From positions 1,178,001 to 1,242,000 of the forward strand of contig LT598465.1 in the NCBI GenBank assembly GCA_900074745.1: a stretch of DNA of 64,000 bases, written 5' to 3'. The notes under the pieces were generated by a model, which was not told the DNA's origin, did no database searches, and saw only the letters and a program-made list of their open reading frames with translations. This document shows, piece after piece, positions 38,158 to 48,407 of the stretch. The first letter of the stretch is position 1; every line of letters begins with the position of its first letter. The position numbers were made by a program, and so were the translations under genes. The stretch comes from Lachancea mirantina. Its lineage: Eukaryota > Ascomycota > Saccharomycetes > Saccharomycetales > Saccharomycetaceae.

Positions 38158-38388
38158 ATGAGAATGAGCGGTTACTATATGTCTCGGGCTGCCATGAAAG
38201 TGCTGGCAAATGAGGCCAGTTTTGCAGCGTCTCCGAGCGAGGCTGAAGAGCTCATTCTTGGCGTGGGCGTGGAGGAATACATGAGACAGCTTGTCCAGAA
38301 AGCGTGTGAATACGCTGAAAGAGATGAAAGTGACGCCTTGTTACCATCTCACATCGCAAATGCCGCCGAGGACATTTTTAATGGTTAA
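38158..38388 (+). CDS. WIP1: Wip1/CENP-W-like histone-fold kinetochore protein
   Basis: 76 residues (74 if the second ATG at 38164 is used). Three helices fit a minimal histone fold: about 10-20, a long central helix EEYMRQLVQKACEYAERDE (about 38-56), and LLPSHIANAAEDIF at the end, as in CENP-W and TAF-type folds. Sequence conservation is low in this family, so the call leans on position: WIP1 (YDR374W-A) sits directly before BCS1 in S. cerevisiae and the strand agrees. Wip1 pairs with Cnn1 (CENP-T) in the inner kinetochore. Confidence 0.8.
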   Translation: MRMSGYYMSRAAMKVLANEASFAASPSEAEELILGVGVEEYMRQLVQKACEYAERDESDALLPSHIANAAEDIFNG

Positions 38389-39035
38389 CGGGTTGCTATT
38401 TTCCGAGGAATTGGTTTTGTCATCTACATTTCAGAGATCGGGAAACAGCTTGATGAAAAATACAATGCACTTTGACTGTTTCCGGTGTTTCATGCGAGGT
38501 ATGCGCTTCCAAGATCCGCATTCGGCGAGCTTGATGTGGGCAGACAACATCAAAATACTTTTTGGCGAAGCCTATGAAAGTACACGATTTACTGAATAAC
38601 AGATTTTGGCAAGGTTCTTTGCGGCCAGAGCCCTTTACGACCTTCCCGACTAAACAGCTAAGGCTCTAGATCTCTCCAGACATTTAAGGTCATCTGTATA
38701 GGCGTTAAGTTCAAGAATATTGGCGTCAGCATAGCTATCGTGTAAAACGGTCTTAAAGAGTCCTGCTCGGCGGCCTCCGTATATGAAGCAATAGACAACT
38801 AACCTAACAAAGTTGATCATCCATCGAGATCTCCTTCTTCTATGAAGCGCAGACGCTTATTGTGTTCGTTGGTATTGTTTGACCTATTTCAAAGCTCTTG
38901 AAATTGGGTTTATGTATCAGATAAGTGTTAATTATTTACAAGATTTACGTACTCGAGAGTAGTGAAATCCAACCAGCCGAGGAACCATCGGCGTATTATT
39001 GAACATCGTTAGTTCCTTCCTCTCTTTTTTTGTCA
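38389..39035. other. WIP1-BCS1 interval with an unassigned small ORF
   Basis: 647 bp between the WIP1 stop and the BCS1 stop. The reverse strand carries a 56-codon ATG ORF at 38650-38820 (MINFVRLVVYCFIYGGRR...) with a hydrophobic N-terminus and a charged C-terminal half; it looks protein-like but has no recognised relative. A forward frame overlapping the WIP1 end (38291-38599) is probably a shadow. Confidence 0.4.
38650..38820 (-). CDS. possible small ORF, 56 residues
   Basis: ATG at 38820 to TAG at 38650. One potential membrane-like segment (FVRLVVYCFIYGG) is followed by a polar half ending LKCLERSRALAV. It lies on the BCS1 strand, downstream of it. It could be a small mitochondrial-type protein, a fragment of a lost gene, or chance. 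No homologue is known to me. Confidence 0.2.
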   Translation of the reverse strand: MINFVRLVVYCFIYGGRRAGLFKTVLHDSYADANILELNAYTDDLKCLERSRALAV

Positions 39036-40385
39036 TTAATGAAACACATGATCAGGAGATGCGAGTGTAGGGACCATCTCGATCGCGGCCTCTGGTGCAT
39101 CTTTGCAGAATACGAATAGGCCCTGCAGTTGTGCTGTGCTAATAGGGACACCAAGAGCCATAGCCTTGCGGCAGAACTCTTCACCGTGCTCTATTTCGCC
39201 AGGGTAAAATTTCAAGAACATTTGGTAAATTTGATAACGCGTAGCGTTGCCAATGAAAGCCTTGTAATCAACTCTGCCAGGTCTTAGAATAGCCGGATCG
39301 AGTCTGTCAGGATGGTTGGTCGTCATAAACGTTATCGTTTCCTCTGAGGATGCAACGCCATCCAAAGCATTTAAAAGTCCACTGAAGGTCACGCCCGATT
39401 GGAATCCTTTTTCGGCAGACTGTTTCCTTTGATTGAAGGCGGCGTCAATATCTTCCAAAAGTAAAATGCTGCGTTCTGGAATATTATTCATGAGATGATT
39501 GAGGCGATCATCAGTCAAATTGGCTTCAGACAGATTCATGATACATATGTTGTAATCGAGCTCACCCGCAAGAGCCTGGATGAAACTGGTCTTACCGCTC
39601 CCCGGTGGCCCATACAACAGATAGCCGCGTCTATATGGAATGCCTCTCTCAAAATACCATTTCCCGTTGTTCATGAATTCTTGAACGTCTTTCAGTATGT
39701 TTTGCTTGATGTCTTTATCCAGAATGACGGAAGGAAGGGATCTCTTGGCCTTAGGCTGGCCAAATGGTCTCCATTCTGGTCCCCACGAGGTGAAAACAAC
39801 GGTCTTACCGTCTTTCGCCTTTACAGCAAGATTTTTCGCCTCAAGAAGCATATCTCCAAATAAGTGTCGATCTCTATAAAGTGTCGTCAGCGTCACAGTT
39901 TCGAACGGTGTGCCGCTAGTCATATCTATCATTTTGCCTGATCTCTCACGCTTAATCAACATAAAAGCGCCCTTGTATCGAATGATATGATTTCCTGGCC
40001 CCGGTACTAAAGAAAATTTGGTCGTGACGGCACCATTGTCGTGCTGTATGAAATTCGTTTCTACCGAGAGATGGCGAGATGACCTATTTGGATGTTTCGA
40101 CATCCACTCTAGAAACCAAAGATACGACTTATCCTTTGAAGGAATCTCTAAATCCACAAGAAGCTGGCGGTAAAGCAGTCTGCTGCCTCTTATAATACCA
40201 GAACGGGCCAGAGCGAGACCAGACCCCAGGATCATAAGTCCACCACCAGCGGCGAAATATGGGTTTCCTTGCATCACCTGATGGAAAAGTCTCTTAGCCA
40301 TTCCAGTCATGGATCCATCTGAACTGTTCCTGATCTCATCAAGATCAAATGAGCCATCGGGCTTAGGGGGGGAACCATTTTCCAT
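39036..40385 (-). CDS. BCS1: mitochondrial AAA translocase Bcs1
   Basis: 449 residues (S. cerevisiae 456). A single N-terminal membrane helix (about 42-62, [19 protein letters not shown]) is followed by the BCS1-specific domain with the internal targeting region, and an AAA module: Walker [10 protein letters not shown], Walker [12 protein letters not shown], sensor [19 protein letters not shown]. Bcs1 moves the folded Rieske protein Rip1 across the inner membrane into complex III. S. cerevisiae counterpart: YDR375C. Confidence 0.98.
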   Translation of the reverse strand: MENGSPPKPDGSFDLDEIRNSSDGSMTGMAKRLFHQVMQGNPYFAAGGGLMILGSGLALARSGIIRGSRLLYRQLLVDLEIPSKDKSYLWFLEWMSKHPNRSSRHLSVETNFIQHDNGAVTTKFSLVPGPGNHIIRYKGAFMLIKRERSGKMIDMTSGTPFETVTLTTLYRDRHLFGDMLLEAKNLAVKAKDGKTVVFTSWGPEWRPFGQPKAKRSLPSVILDKDIKQNILKDVQEFMNNGKWYFERGIPYRRGYLLYGPPGSGKTSFIQALAGELDYNICIMNLSEANLTDDRLNHLMNNIPERSILLLEDIDAAFNQRKQSAEKGFQSGVTFSGLLNALDGVASSEETITFMTTNHPDRLDPAILRPGRVDYKAFIGNATRYQIYQMFLKFYPGEIEHGEEFCRKAMALGVPISTAQLQGLFVFCKDAPEAAIEMVPTLASPDHVFH

Positions 40386-40673
40386 GTTTAAAGTTCCAAC
40401 GTTTCTGGCGATGGGCTAAAGAGTTGAAAAGTGAAAAATTCCAGTTAATATTTGATACCCACCCGATCTACATTTAAAAAGATGTTTAACCAGAGATCTC
40501 GACACACTCAAGGGCCGTCTATGGCACGCAAAAGCTGAGAAACTGCTAGAAATCCTCAAATGACTATTTCTTGTTTATCGTAAAATCTTTCTTTATATCA
40601 TATCTCTGTATTTTATTGAGGCAATGACATATATAATCTCACTTCTCGGAATCACTAAAAACCTTACAGACGC

Positions 40674-41405
40674 TCAAATCAGCTCGTCAAGGTTTGAACC
40701 GTCGTTTTTGACCTCGCGCCAATTTGGCAATTTGTATGGAATTCTCTCGGGAGCCAATTCAGGGTACCACCCTCGAATCGCTTTCAAAAGCTCATCGAAG
40801 AAGACCTCATAGCCTTTGCCTGAAAAATGGACACCATCGAGTAGGAGCTCTTGCCAATGATCACCTCCCTTTTCAGTGAAAGCTTTGTGCAGATCCACGA
40901 ACGGAACCTTGTTTTCAGCAGCAACGTCGCTCACCGCGTCAGCATAGATCCTATTGGCCTCACTCGAGCGTACGTAACCCATACTCACTTCCTGTGGTTT
41001 GGTTGGTTCCCATACCTCTTTATCATGTAATGCGGGTCCAATGAGAATCGGCTTGATACCCTTGTCCAGCATCAATTGAGTCAACGAATTTATGTTCTTT
41101 TTAAACTCACTTAATTCTACTGCCTGTGGACCAGCTTGAACAGCATCGTTGGATCCGAAAAAGATCGTTGTCATAACGACATTCGGTCCCTCATTCTCCA
41201 GTATTTTTGGCAGCAATTTTAAACCCCATCTGCTCGTATATCCAGAGAACCCTCTTTGCACAATATCTAGCTTTCTTGTATAGGCATTAACTAGAGCTGC
41301 CCCGAGGGAAAACTGCTCTGGTAGGCCAGAGTCGGCTCGCGTATTAAACGCAAATTCCGTAATTGAATCACCAAAAAGCAGGAACTTCTTGTAGTCCAAC
41401 GACAT
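40674..41405 (-). CDS. IAH1: isoamyl acetate-hydrolysing esterase Iah1
   Basis: 243 residues, SGNH/GDSL hydrolase. The block I serine is in LLFGDSITEFAF, the oxyanion asparagine in FFGSNDAV, and the catalytic Asp-x-x-His in LLDGVHFSGKGY near the C-terminus. It hydrolyses acetate esters such as isoamyl acetate, balancing alcohol acetyltransferases in aroma formation. S. cerevisiae counterpart: YOR126C (238 residues). Divergent from ARH1. Confidence 0.96.
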   Translation of the reverse strand: MSLDYKKFLLFGDSITEFAFNTRADSGLPEQFSLGAALVNAYTRKLDIVQRGFSGYTSRWGLKLLPKILENEGPNVVMTTIFFGSNDAVQAGPQAVELSEFKKNINSLTQLMLDKGIKPILIGPALHDKEVWEPTKPQEVSMGYVRSSEANRIYADAVSDVAAENKVPFVDLHKAFTEKGGDHWQELLLDGVHFSGKGYEVFFDELLKAIRGWYPELAPERIPYKLPNWREVKNDGSNLDELI

Positions 41406-42268
41406 GGCTCAACGTTCGTCTTGAAAATATCTGAGGTTGATTTGCTGGTAAACATTGTAGTCCTTGGCTACAACATGTGAACAGAGGTAGTCACATCACG
41501 TGTAGAATGTGACTTTTAAGGATAATTGATAAAGCAGAAAGCTAAACGATTCACGAATCCCGCTTGAGAAGGATTTGATATTGGTGTTTATCAGCATATT
41601 GAACTACGATCACGTTATTTTAATATCTAGTTGAAAAGCTGAGAAGCTTTTCTTGAAGTACCTGAAGAGAGCAACTGTCCGTCACATTGAAATGAATAGC
41701 GATCTTATCTTGTAGCCTAAGACATTGGTTTCTACGGGTGGAATATTGTGAGAACATATGAGCACTTGGTTATAAGGGTTGCCAGGGCTGTAGTCTTTTT
41801 AGTCTCCTATGCCATGTATCACACGTTCTTGGCACTTATTTTCAAAAGCCACAAGGTAAAAGATTCAATTTTTAACGGAAGCTTTATCTTTGATTTCAAA
41901 AATTCATGGAAAAGAGACCTTGAATTTGGGTAGGTTCTAGCCGTTCATTTGGATGACTGGATGTTTGAGGTTATGTTTCTTTATATATCAATCTACTATC
42001 ACTGCTACCGTGATTCACGTATATTCGTGGCGCTTTATTTTGTAGACGGATACAAATAAGGTTAAAATACTAAGGACAGTCGTTAATTGAAAACTGCAGT
42101 AGAGGTTGGTTGCTTGAAGAATTATTCAGACTCTCTATTGGATGTTTTGTTTCGTTCCAGTCGGAGTAAACCTAGTAGACAAATAACGTTTAGAAAGCTG
42201 ACGAAAAACAACTATATAGCTTATAGAAAGCCCGAGGGACAGGAAGCGAGCGGTACTGGTCTCTTAAA
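41406..42268. other. IAH1/ARH1 divergent intergenic region
   Basis: 863 bp. ATCACGTGTA (CACGTG 41497-41502) lies about 95 bp from IAH1. Short frames at 41748-41933 and 42087-42272 have no support. Nothing else recognised. Confidence 0.5.
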
Positions 42269-43798
42269 ATGACCGGAACTTCAATGCATCCTATTCGGGT
42301 ATTTGTGAGATGGGCAACGACACAGCGTAAATCCGTGTCGATTATTGGCTCGGGCCCGTCTGGTTTCTATACGGCTTGCAGACTTCTGTCAAAATCGCCG
42401 ATTCCACTTGATGTCACATTGTGGGAGAAATTACCGGTGCCATTTGGACTCAGCCGTTATGGAGTTGCACCGGACCACCCGGAAGTCAAAAACTGCGAAC
42501 AAACGTTCACAGAGTACGCAAGGAAGTATTTATATCCGGGTGTTGACGGACATACATTTAGGTTCCGCGGAAATGTCACGATTGGGAAGGATTTAGAACT
42601 GAACACCCTAATGAAACGTCAAGATGCCGTTATCCTGAGCTATGGTTGCTCGGGAGACCATAAACTCGGAATACCAGGCGAGGATGATACAAAGGGCGTG
42701 TTCACGAGCCGGGAAATAGTGAACTGGTACAATGGCCATCCTGACTTTGCCAAATCCGAAAAGCTCAATGGGTTTGACTGGGAAAGCGTGCGCAAAGTGG
42801 GCATTATAGGAAACGGTAACGTTGCGCTTGACCTGGCCAGAGTCCTTTTAAGTTGTCGGGAAAACGACATATGGGCTCATACTGATATTAATCCCTTCGC
42901 CCTGAGCGCATTCCGCAGAGCACCCATACAAGAAGTGAAGCTCATAGCTAGGCGGGATTTTGTCCACAGCAAGTTTACGAATAAAGAATATCGTGAATTA
43001 TGGGAACTGGAGCAATATGGCATTCGAGGCTTTATAAGTGACCAATATTTTGACGCATCGAAAATCGACTTAACCAATGCTGATAGAGTACAGAAGAGAC
43101 GTGTAGAGATGACTTCAGAATATCTAAAGCCATTTAATGAAAGAACCAAGAAGAATTACCGTAAGTTTCCTCCACCAGCGGCAGGTTTCAAAAAACATTG
43201 GGAGATGGATTACTTGAAAACGCCTCTGCGCATAAATAGCGGCGCGGATGGCAAATTAAAGTCATTGACCGTTTGCCCAAACATTCTTTCGGCGGATTCC
43301 AAAATCGAACCACTGGCGTACGAGGAAATTGATTATGATATGGACGTGTTAATTACGTCTCTCGGCTACGGGAGCAGCCCACTAGTTGATTTTCCCTCGT
43401 TGAATATCGGATTTGCCAAAAATCATGTTTACAATGATCGAGGCATGGTTCTCAATACCCAGGGATCTATAATACCTGGTCTCTATGTTTCTGGATGGAT
43501 TAAAAAGGGAAGTAGTGGTGTCATAGCTTCCACAATGGCAGACGCATTTGAGGTCGCTGATATGGTAATAACAGACCTTCGAAGCGTGGCCTCATCAAAA
43601 TCAAGGGCTATTGATATTTCTGGTGTCAGGTTTACAACTTGGAAAGATTGGGAGAAGATCGATTTGGAAGAAAAGGCAAGAGGAAAATTCCAAAACAAAA
43701 TAAGGGATAAGTTTATCGATACTAATGATATATTAGCTTTCTTGAGAGAGGAGATTCCGTCTTCCATTGAAGACGGTTCTCATATAGGTCCCTTGTAA
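42269..43798 (+). CDS. ARH1: mitochondrial adrenodoxin (ferredoxin) reductase homologue Arh1
   Basis: 509 residues. A basic presequence (about 1-22, HPIRVFVRWATTQRK) precedes the FAD-binding GSGPSGFYTACRLL, followed by EKLPVPFGLSRYGVAPDHPEVK, a strong adrenodoxin-reductase signature, the NADPH-binding GNGNVALDLARVLL, and the C-terminal GLYVSGWIKKGSSGVIASTM. Arh1 passes electrons from NADPH to ferredoxin Yah1 for iron-sulphur cluster, haem A and coenzyme Q (Coq6 step) synthesis. S. cerevisiae counterpart: YDR376W (493 residues). Confidence 0.97.
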   Translation: MTGTSMHPIRVFVRWATTQRKSVSIIGSGPSGFYTACRLLSKSPIPLDVTLWEKLPVPFGLSRYGVAPDHPEVKNCEQTFTEYARKYLYPGVDGHTFRFRGNVTIGKDLELNTLMKRQDAVILSYGCSGDHKLGIPGEDDTKGVFTSREIVNWYNGHPDFAKSEKLNGFDWESVRKVGIIGNGNVALDLARVLLSCRENDIWAHTDINPFALSAFRRAPIQEVKLIARRDFVHSKFTNKEYRELWELEQYGIRGFISDQYFDASKIDLTNADRVQKRRVEMTSEYLKPFNERTKKNYRKFPPPAAGFKKHWEMDYLKTPLRINSGADGKLKSLTVCPNILSADSKIEPLAYEEIDYDMDVLITSLGYGSSPLVDFPSLNIGFAKNHVYNDRGMVLNTQGSIIPGLYVSGWIKKGSSGVIASTMADAFEVADMVITDLRSVASSKSRAIDISGVRFTTWKDWEKIDLEEKARGKFQNKIRDKFIDTNDILAFLREEIPSSIEDGSHIGPL

Positions 43799-43937
43799 GA
43801 GCCAATCAGAAATCCGGATTACACTTTTCGTACATAATTACCACGGGGTTTTTTTCCAAATAATATCAAGCATGTTAAATGTATAGAGGAATATCTCGGA
43901 CGAAGACGGTAACAAATTGAACAAAAGCTGCTTCAAA

Positions 43938-44517
43938 ATGCTCGGAAGACGTGCTTTATCTACTTTGATCCCACCAAAGATTGTTTCTGCTAAGGTATGT
44001 TAGTAGTGGAAGGGACTTTTCTGAGGCTTTTTCTCTTGTATTATTAGGGCAATGTTTTATTGCAACGAAAAATCTCAAACAGGAGTGGTTGAAAGCAGTT
44101 CCTTGTGGGTTACTTAACAAACTCTAAATATTTGGCGTTTGGTAGTCGCTTTGAATCGACTCTGAAAAGTACACGTCCCCCGAGCTGCTGAATCCACTAA
44201 GCTTCTGTCGCACAATCAAGCTTATTGGTGCATACACGATCAATACTAACATGAGTTGAACATTCCAGAACCTAGGTTCCGCTCCAAACGCACAACGTAT
44301 CACGCAAGTCGTTCAATTCTACAAAGCTCTACCTCAGGGTCCAGCTCCTGCCTACAAGCCTTCTGGCTTAGTTGGAAGATACAAGGCCAAGTACTTTGAC
44401 GGTGACAACGCCAGCGGGAAGCCCTTGTTGCATCTCGCGGGTTTCATCCTCGTTCTAGGTTACTCCATGGAATACTACTTCCATTTGAGACACCACAAGG
44501 GCGGAGAGGAGCACTAA
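43938..44517 (+). CDS. ATP17: ATP synthase Fo subunit f (Atp17), spliced
   Basis: Exon 1 43938-43994 (19 codons, MLGRRALSTLIPPKIVSAK) and exon 2 44269-44517 give 101 residues, the S. cerevisiae precursor length. The intron 43995-44268 (274 nt) has donor GTATGT, a perfect TACTAAC branch (44244-44250) and acceptor CCAG, 18 nt later. The junction K|NLGSAPN matches S. cerevisiae SSKNIGSAPN. After a short presequence there is one membrane helix (HLAGFILVLGYSMEYYF) and the tail LRHHKGGEEH. Subunit f is needed for Fo assembly. S. cerevisiae ATP17 (YDR377W) is, to my knowledge, intronless, so the intron is either ancestral and lost there or gained here. Confidence 0.95.
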
Positions 44518-44696
44518 TTCAACTAGAGTTCTTTTCTTCGTCACCCCGAATCGCCCAGGGGAGGCTCTATCGAAAATTGAATGACTATATCACCGTCCAA
44601 GAATGGAATCTGAACAGCTTAAATAAATATTCAAAGATCCTGACAATTTTATGAGAACAAATGCTTTCTTATTATTTTTTATATGTACACCTTCAT

Positions 44697-44951
44697 TCAT
44701 GCTTCGCTGATATACAGGACCTGCGTGCCTCTCACAAAGACATCACCGTCATATCTATACAACAGCCCGTTTTTCTCGGATTCGTAATGTTCCGTAGCCT
44801 GATTGAGCGCGACATTCATGAACCCATCGATTGATTCCAAGGTTCCCTGATACAGCATTCCAGAGTGCAATTTAACGACAACCGGCTTCCCTATGATGTT
44901 GGACAAAAACTCCGAAGATGCGGTGGTAACCGTTCCATTACCAGTCGACAT
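44697..44951 (-). CDS. LSM6: Sm-like protein Lsm6
   Basis: 84 residues. Sm1 motif IIGKPVVVKLHSGMLYQGTLESIDGFMNVAL and Sm2 motif VFVRGTQVLYIS (with the RG pair) are complete. Lsm6 is shared by the Lsm1-7 mRNA-decay ring and the Lsm2-8 U6 snRNA ring. S. cerevisiae counterpart: YDR378C (86 residues). Confidence 0.98.
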   Translation of the reverse strand: MSTGNGTVTTASSEFLSNIIGKPVVVKLHSGMLYQGTLESIDGFMNVALNQATEHYESEKNGLLYRYDGDVFVRGTQVLYISEA

Positions 44952-45435
44952 ATCGAGAGTAATAGCGCTGCGAAGTATAGGCCGGGGTAATAAACAGACC
45001 TTGTTTTCGCTTTAAGTGCTTTTTGATGCTGTATCAACAATTTTTTTTTTCATATAACGAAACCTGGTTTCCAGCTTTTGACGTACCCAAACAACTCGGC
45101 CTTCATTAACGAAGACCCGGAAATTTGACCATTTAATATATGCTCGGTAATCTACGTATCAGTGTTCGATTTGCCCATAGCGGGTACCTGATTCTTCTAT
45201 ATATAGTCTGATGATTCCTATGAAGCTACCCACACATATACAGATAGATAACAGTTGTCGTAAGGGAAGATATTAAATTCGCGAAGTTCACTAACATCGA
45301 AAATTCAATGAAACATTCCTTGATAGATCACTACATGTGCAAAAGGTTGTGAGGAGCCCTGCAAGAAGACCTACGATTTCAAGCATTTATTCGTTAGCTT
45401 TAAACCCAAACGTGGAAGACTTGGAGCACGGTTAA
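44952..45435. other. LSM6/RGA divergent promoter
   Basis: 484 bp with a T10 run (45041-45050), a poly(dA:dT) nucleosome-excluding tract typical of shared yeast promoters. No other motif stood out. Confidence 0.5.
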
Positions 45436-48204
45436 ATGTCAACTGGCGACCCAGCAGGATGCGTGCGATGCAAAGAACCGTTAATTACGGGACACGCGTA
45501 CGAACTGGGAGGAGACAGATGGCACACGCACTGTTTTTCGTGTTATAAATGCGATAAACCGTTGAGCTGCGATTCTAACTTCTTGGTCTTAGGAACTGGA
45601 GCGTTGATATGTTTCAGTTGCTCTGATTCCTGTAAAAACTGTGGGCAGAAGATCGACGATCTGGCGATCATTTTAGCGACGTCCAACGAAGCGTATTGTT
45701 CGGACTGTTTTAAATGCTGTAAATGTGGGGACAAAATAGAAAATCTCAGGTATGCCAAGACGAGACGAGGGTTATTCTGCATTAGGTGTCATGAACGGCT
45801 GCTCGAGAGACGGAAGCTGTATGAAGAGAAAAAACGACGATTGAAAAAAGAACTGCCAATGACGCCGAGCGAGGACTCTGTGGTAAGTGCGAGCGTCATC
45901 GAACCTGCAACTATCATCGAACCTGCGATCCCTCGCAGATCTGCGCATCGGCCTCTGTCTCCAAGGAAAAGCATAGAAGTGTTGCCCGCGTCAACGGGTC
46001 ACGAACTCGAAAAACAAACCCTGTCATCTAGTTTGGCTTCATTAGCAGCGCCATTGGACTTTTCTGCTGCAGTGTCGAAAGGCATGAGCAGCGATCCTCA
46101 AAGCGAAAGCTCGGTGGGTTACAAAAAAGAAGCTCAAACTGCTTACACTGAGAGCGTGGTTGGGCAATTCTTGCTGGATACCGATTATAATTCAACTGGA
46201 GACGAGGTTTCTACAGAAAGGGAAGATTTTAGAGGTCACACAAGTCAATTATCTATCGACGACCTCCTTCGGACGACTTTGGAGAATGACGAGCATCTCG
46301 AAAACGAAGCGTCTCGTGAGCTCTTGGACATCCCCAAGTTTGAGACTAAGCAACTTTTAAACAAGACTCCTCTGCGAAACAAGCCCAACGATTTTAGTCA
46401 AAAATCGCCAATAACTAACAGACAGGGTTTGGTTCTAAACGAGGCAGACGTCATGGAGGCGTTAAATAGTCCGGTTAGGGTAGGAACTCATGATGAAAGA
46501 GAAGCCGGTCTTGGGATAACTACCCCAGAAAAATCTGAATTTTCTGGAGGTGGGACCACCATGGGTCTTCCTTATGATAGTACCCAACCTGTTACAGCAC
46601 AATCATCGTCTCTTGATCGGAATATTAGCCGCTCGCCTTCTTTATTTGGTCATCATAGAAGATCTTCCAGTGGTACAAATAAAAAACTCGGAAGGTCCCT
46701 CTCTATGAGGTCAAAGAGTATAATGATGAACTTACGTCCAAAGTCCAAAGATACGAAGAACGCTGCTGTAGGCAAATCCACCGATTTTGATACCCATTCT
46801 GGATGGGGGGTGACTTCATCGAGCATCAACACGTCGGGCTCTCAAAGACGATTTTCTTCAAAGCATCAAAGTGATAGTACGGAGTACTCCACTCATAAGC
46901 TGGGCAAAGGGCAGCACGCGAGAAGTGGCAGTGCCAATGGAAGCGTGTCAGTGTACCGCACCCCCCCTCTCGACACACATTCGTTTTCTAATCAATCCTC
47001 ACACCATGATAGAAGCCTGAGTTTGACTGCGGCGCAAAACTTCGACGAAAAAGAAGAGGAAGACATTAAAACGCTCACAAATAGACAGTTTTTTGAAAAA
47101 GACATTACGGAGCTCGAACTTATTTTACGTCGGCTGAAGGTCGAAATTAGTGAACTTCAGTCAACCAAATCGCAGCTGACCACAGATGTGGAATCTTTAA
47201 GGTCTGTCAAAGAAGGGCTCAGAAGGGATATTGGAACGTTTGAGAAGGAGAAAAGCAGTGATCGTGGCAAGTCAATTGAGTCGTTAGAACCGGACACATT
47301 TGATGAATCGCCGGTACGTCAAGCTGCCACTGCTAATGTAGGCAATGCTGCTAAGCCAAGGTTCTGGAAAATCTTTTCCAGTAATAAGCAGGGCCTAAAT
47401 GGTCCGTCTTTAAGTGTAGGCAGAGTTGAGATCTCGCAGCCGGTCTTGCAAAATCCCTCAGACGTTAGTGACCTGAATTTAGTTCCAATTGTGAACAAAA
47501 CCGAGAGTCAATCTTCATCGTCAGACATGTCTCGGAGCGGGCATGCTCTGCATGGGTCAAGCCTCACTAGTCGCTGCGCATTCGAGAACAATTCTATGCC
47601 AAGTCTAATTTCTACGTGCATACAGCAAATTCAATCGCGAGAAGAATATCTTAAAGCCGAGGGGCTCTACAGAAAGTCTGGGAGCCAAATTTTGATCGAG
47701 CAGATTGAGTCAGCTTTCGCACAGGCGTCTCCTAAGGATCCCCAGCCTGAATCGCTGATAAAACTGCTGAATGAAGATGTTCATGCCGTTACGGGGGTTC
47801 TGAAACGGTACCTCAGACGTCTACCGAACCCTGTGTTAACGTACGAGGTTTATGAGCCCTTGATGAAGTTAGTGCGAGACAATCAGCTTCTGAGTAACTT
47901 ATCGTTGGATTCCAGAGTCACCAAGCAAAATAAGCTTTACTCTGAAACGCTGTCAACGTTACGAGAAATTTTGAATTTGCTTCCAGCTGAACACCTGTAT
48001 TTATTAAAGCAGCTCGTGGATCATCTCATTATCGTATCTGAGTTTAGTGATTTCAACCTAATGACGTTGAATAACCTCTCGTTGGTATTTGCGCCAGGGC
48101 TGATTAGAGATGAGACTGGTGTGAAAGACATATCAGACATGAAGGAACGGAATTACGTGGTTTATTTCATTTTATTCAAGCATTTTGATGTGTTTGAAAA
48201 CTAA
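45436..48204 (+). CDS. Cdc42 GTPase-activating protein with LIM domains, ancestor of RGA1/RGA2
   Basis: 922 residues. Two N-terminal LIM domains: about 9-62 (CVRCKEPLI...HCFSCYKC...CFSC) and 68-120 (CKNCGQKI...CFKCCKCGDKI...CIRCHERL). A long serine-rich linker and a coiled coil (about 550-600, ITELELILRRLKVEISELQ) precede the C-terminal RhoGAP domain (about 710-920) with the arginine finger in GLYRKSGSQ and NLMTLNNLSLVFAPGL. It stimulates GTP hydrolysis by Cdc42 in polarity and septin organisation. RGA1 (YOR127W) and RGA2 (YDR379W) are WGD duplicates; both sit next to the neighbours seen here, so this is their single co-orthologue. Confidence 0.96.
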   Translation: MSTGDPAGCVRCKEPLITGHAYELGGDRWHTHCFSCYKCDKPLSCDSNFLVLGTGALICFSCSDSCKNCGQKIDDLAIILATSNEAYCSDCFKCCKCGDKIENLRYAKTRRGLFCIRCHERLLERRKLYEEKKRRLKKELPMTPSEDSVVSASVIEPATIIEPAIPRRSAHRPLSPRKSIEVLPASTGHELEKQTLSSSLASLAAPLDFSAAVSKGMSSDPQSESSVGYKKEAQTAYTESVVGQFLLDTDYNSTGDEVSTEREDFRGHTSQLSIDDLLRTTLENDEHLENEASRELLDIPKFETKQLLNKTPLRNKPNDFSQKSPITNRQGLVLNEADVMEALNSPVRVGTHDEREAGLGITTPEKSEFSGGGTTMGLPYDSTQPVTAQSSSLDRNISRSPSLFGHHRRSSSGTNKKLGRSLSMRSKSIMMNLRPKSKDTKNAAVGKSTDFDTHSGWGVTSSSINTSGSQRRFSSKHQSDSTEYSTHKLGKGQHARSGSANGSVSVYRTPPLDTHSFSNQSSHHDRSLSLTAAQNFDEKEEEDIKTLTNRQFFEKDITELELILRRLKVEISELQSTKSQLTTDVESLRSVKEGLRRDIGTFEKEKSSDRGKSIESLEPDTFDESPVRQAATANVGNAAKPRFWKIFSSNKQGLNGPSLSVGRVEISQPVLQNPSDVSDLNLVPIVNKTESQSSSSDMSRSGHALHGSSLTSRCAFENNSMPSLISTCIQQIQSREEYLKAEGLYRKSGSQILIEQIESAFAQASPKDPQPESLIKLLNEDVHAVTGVLKRYLRRLPNPVLTYEVYEPLMKLVRDNQLLSNLSLDSRVTKQNKLYSETLSTLREILNLLPAEHLYLLKQLVDHLIIVSEFSDFNLMTLNNLSLVFAPGLIRDETGVKDISDMKERNYVVYFILFKHFDVFEN

Positions 48205-48407
48205 CACCCAGCGCAGTGGAGGCAGATCAGCGTAATATGAGGTAACTCGGAGACTTTGGTCTTGAACTTAATGATTTTTTGAAAACTAGTACATAGGAAT
48301 ACTGATAGATGTCAGTTTGAAAATAGATAAATGTTGTGAATATATTATTTACAGAATTTGGAAACAACTTGGCAGCTTTCCTGCGAGAGGGTGTGTGTGT
48401 GTGTGCG

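Noticed and set aside
38291-38599. 102-codon frame overlapping the WIP1 3' end
   Set aside because: A shadow of WIP1 in another frame for its first third, and the rest is not recognised.
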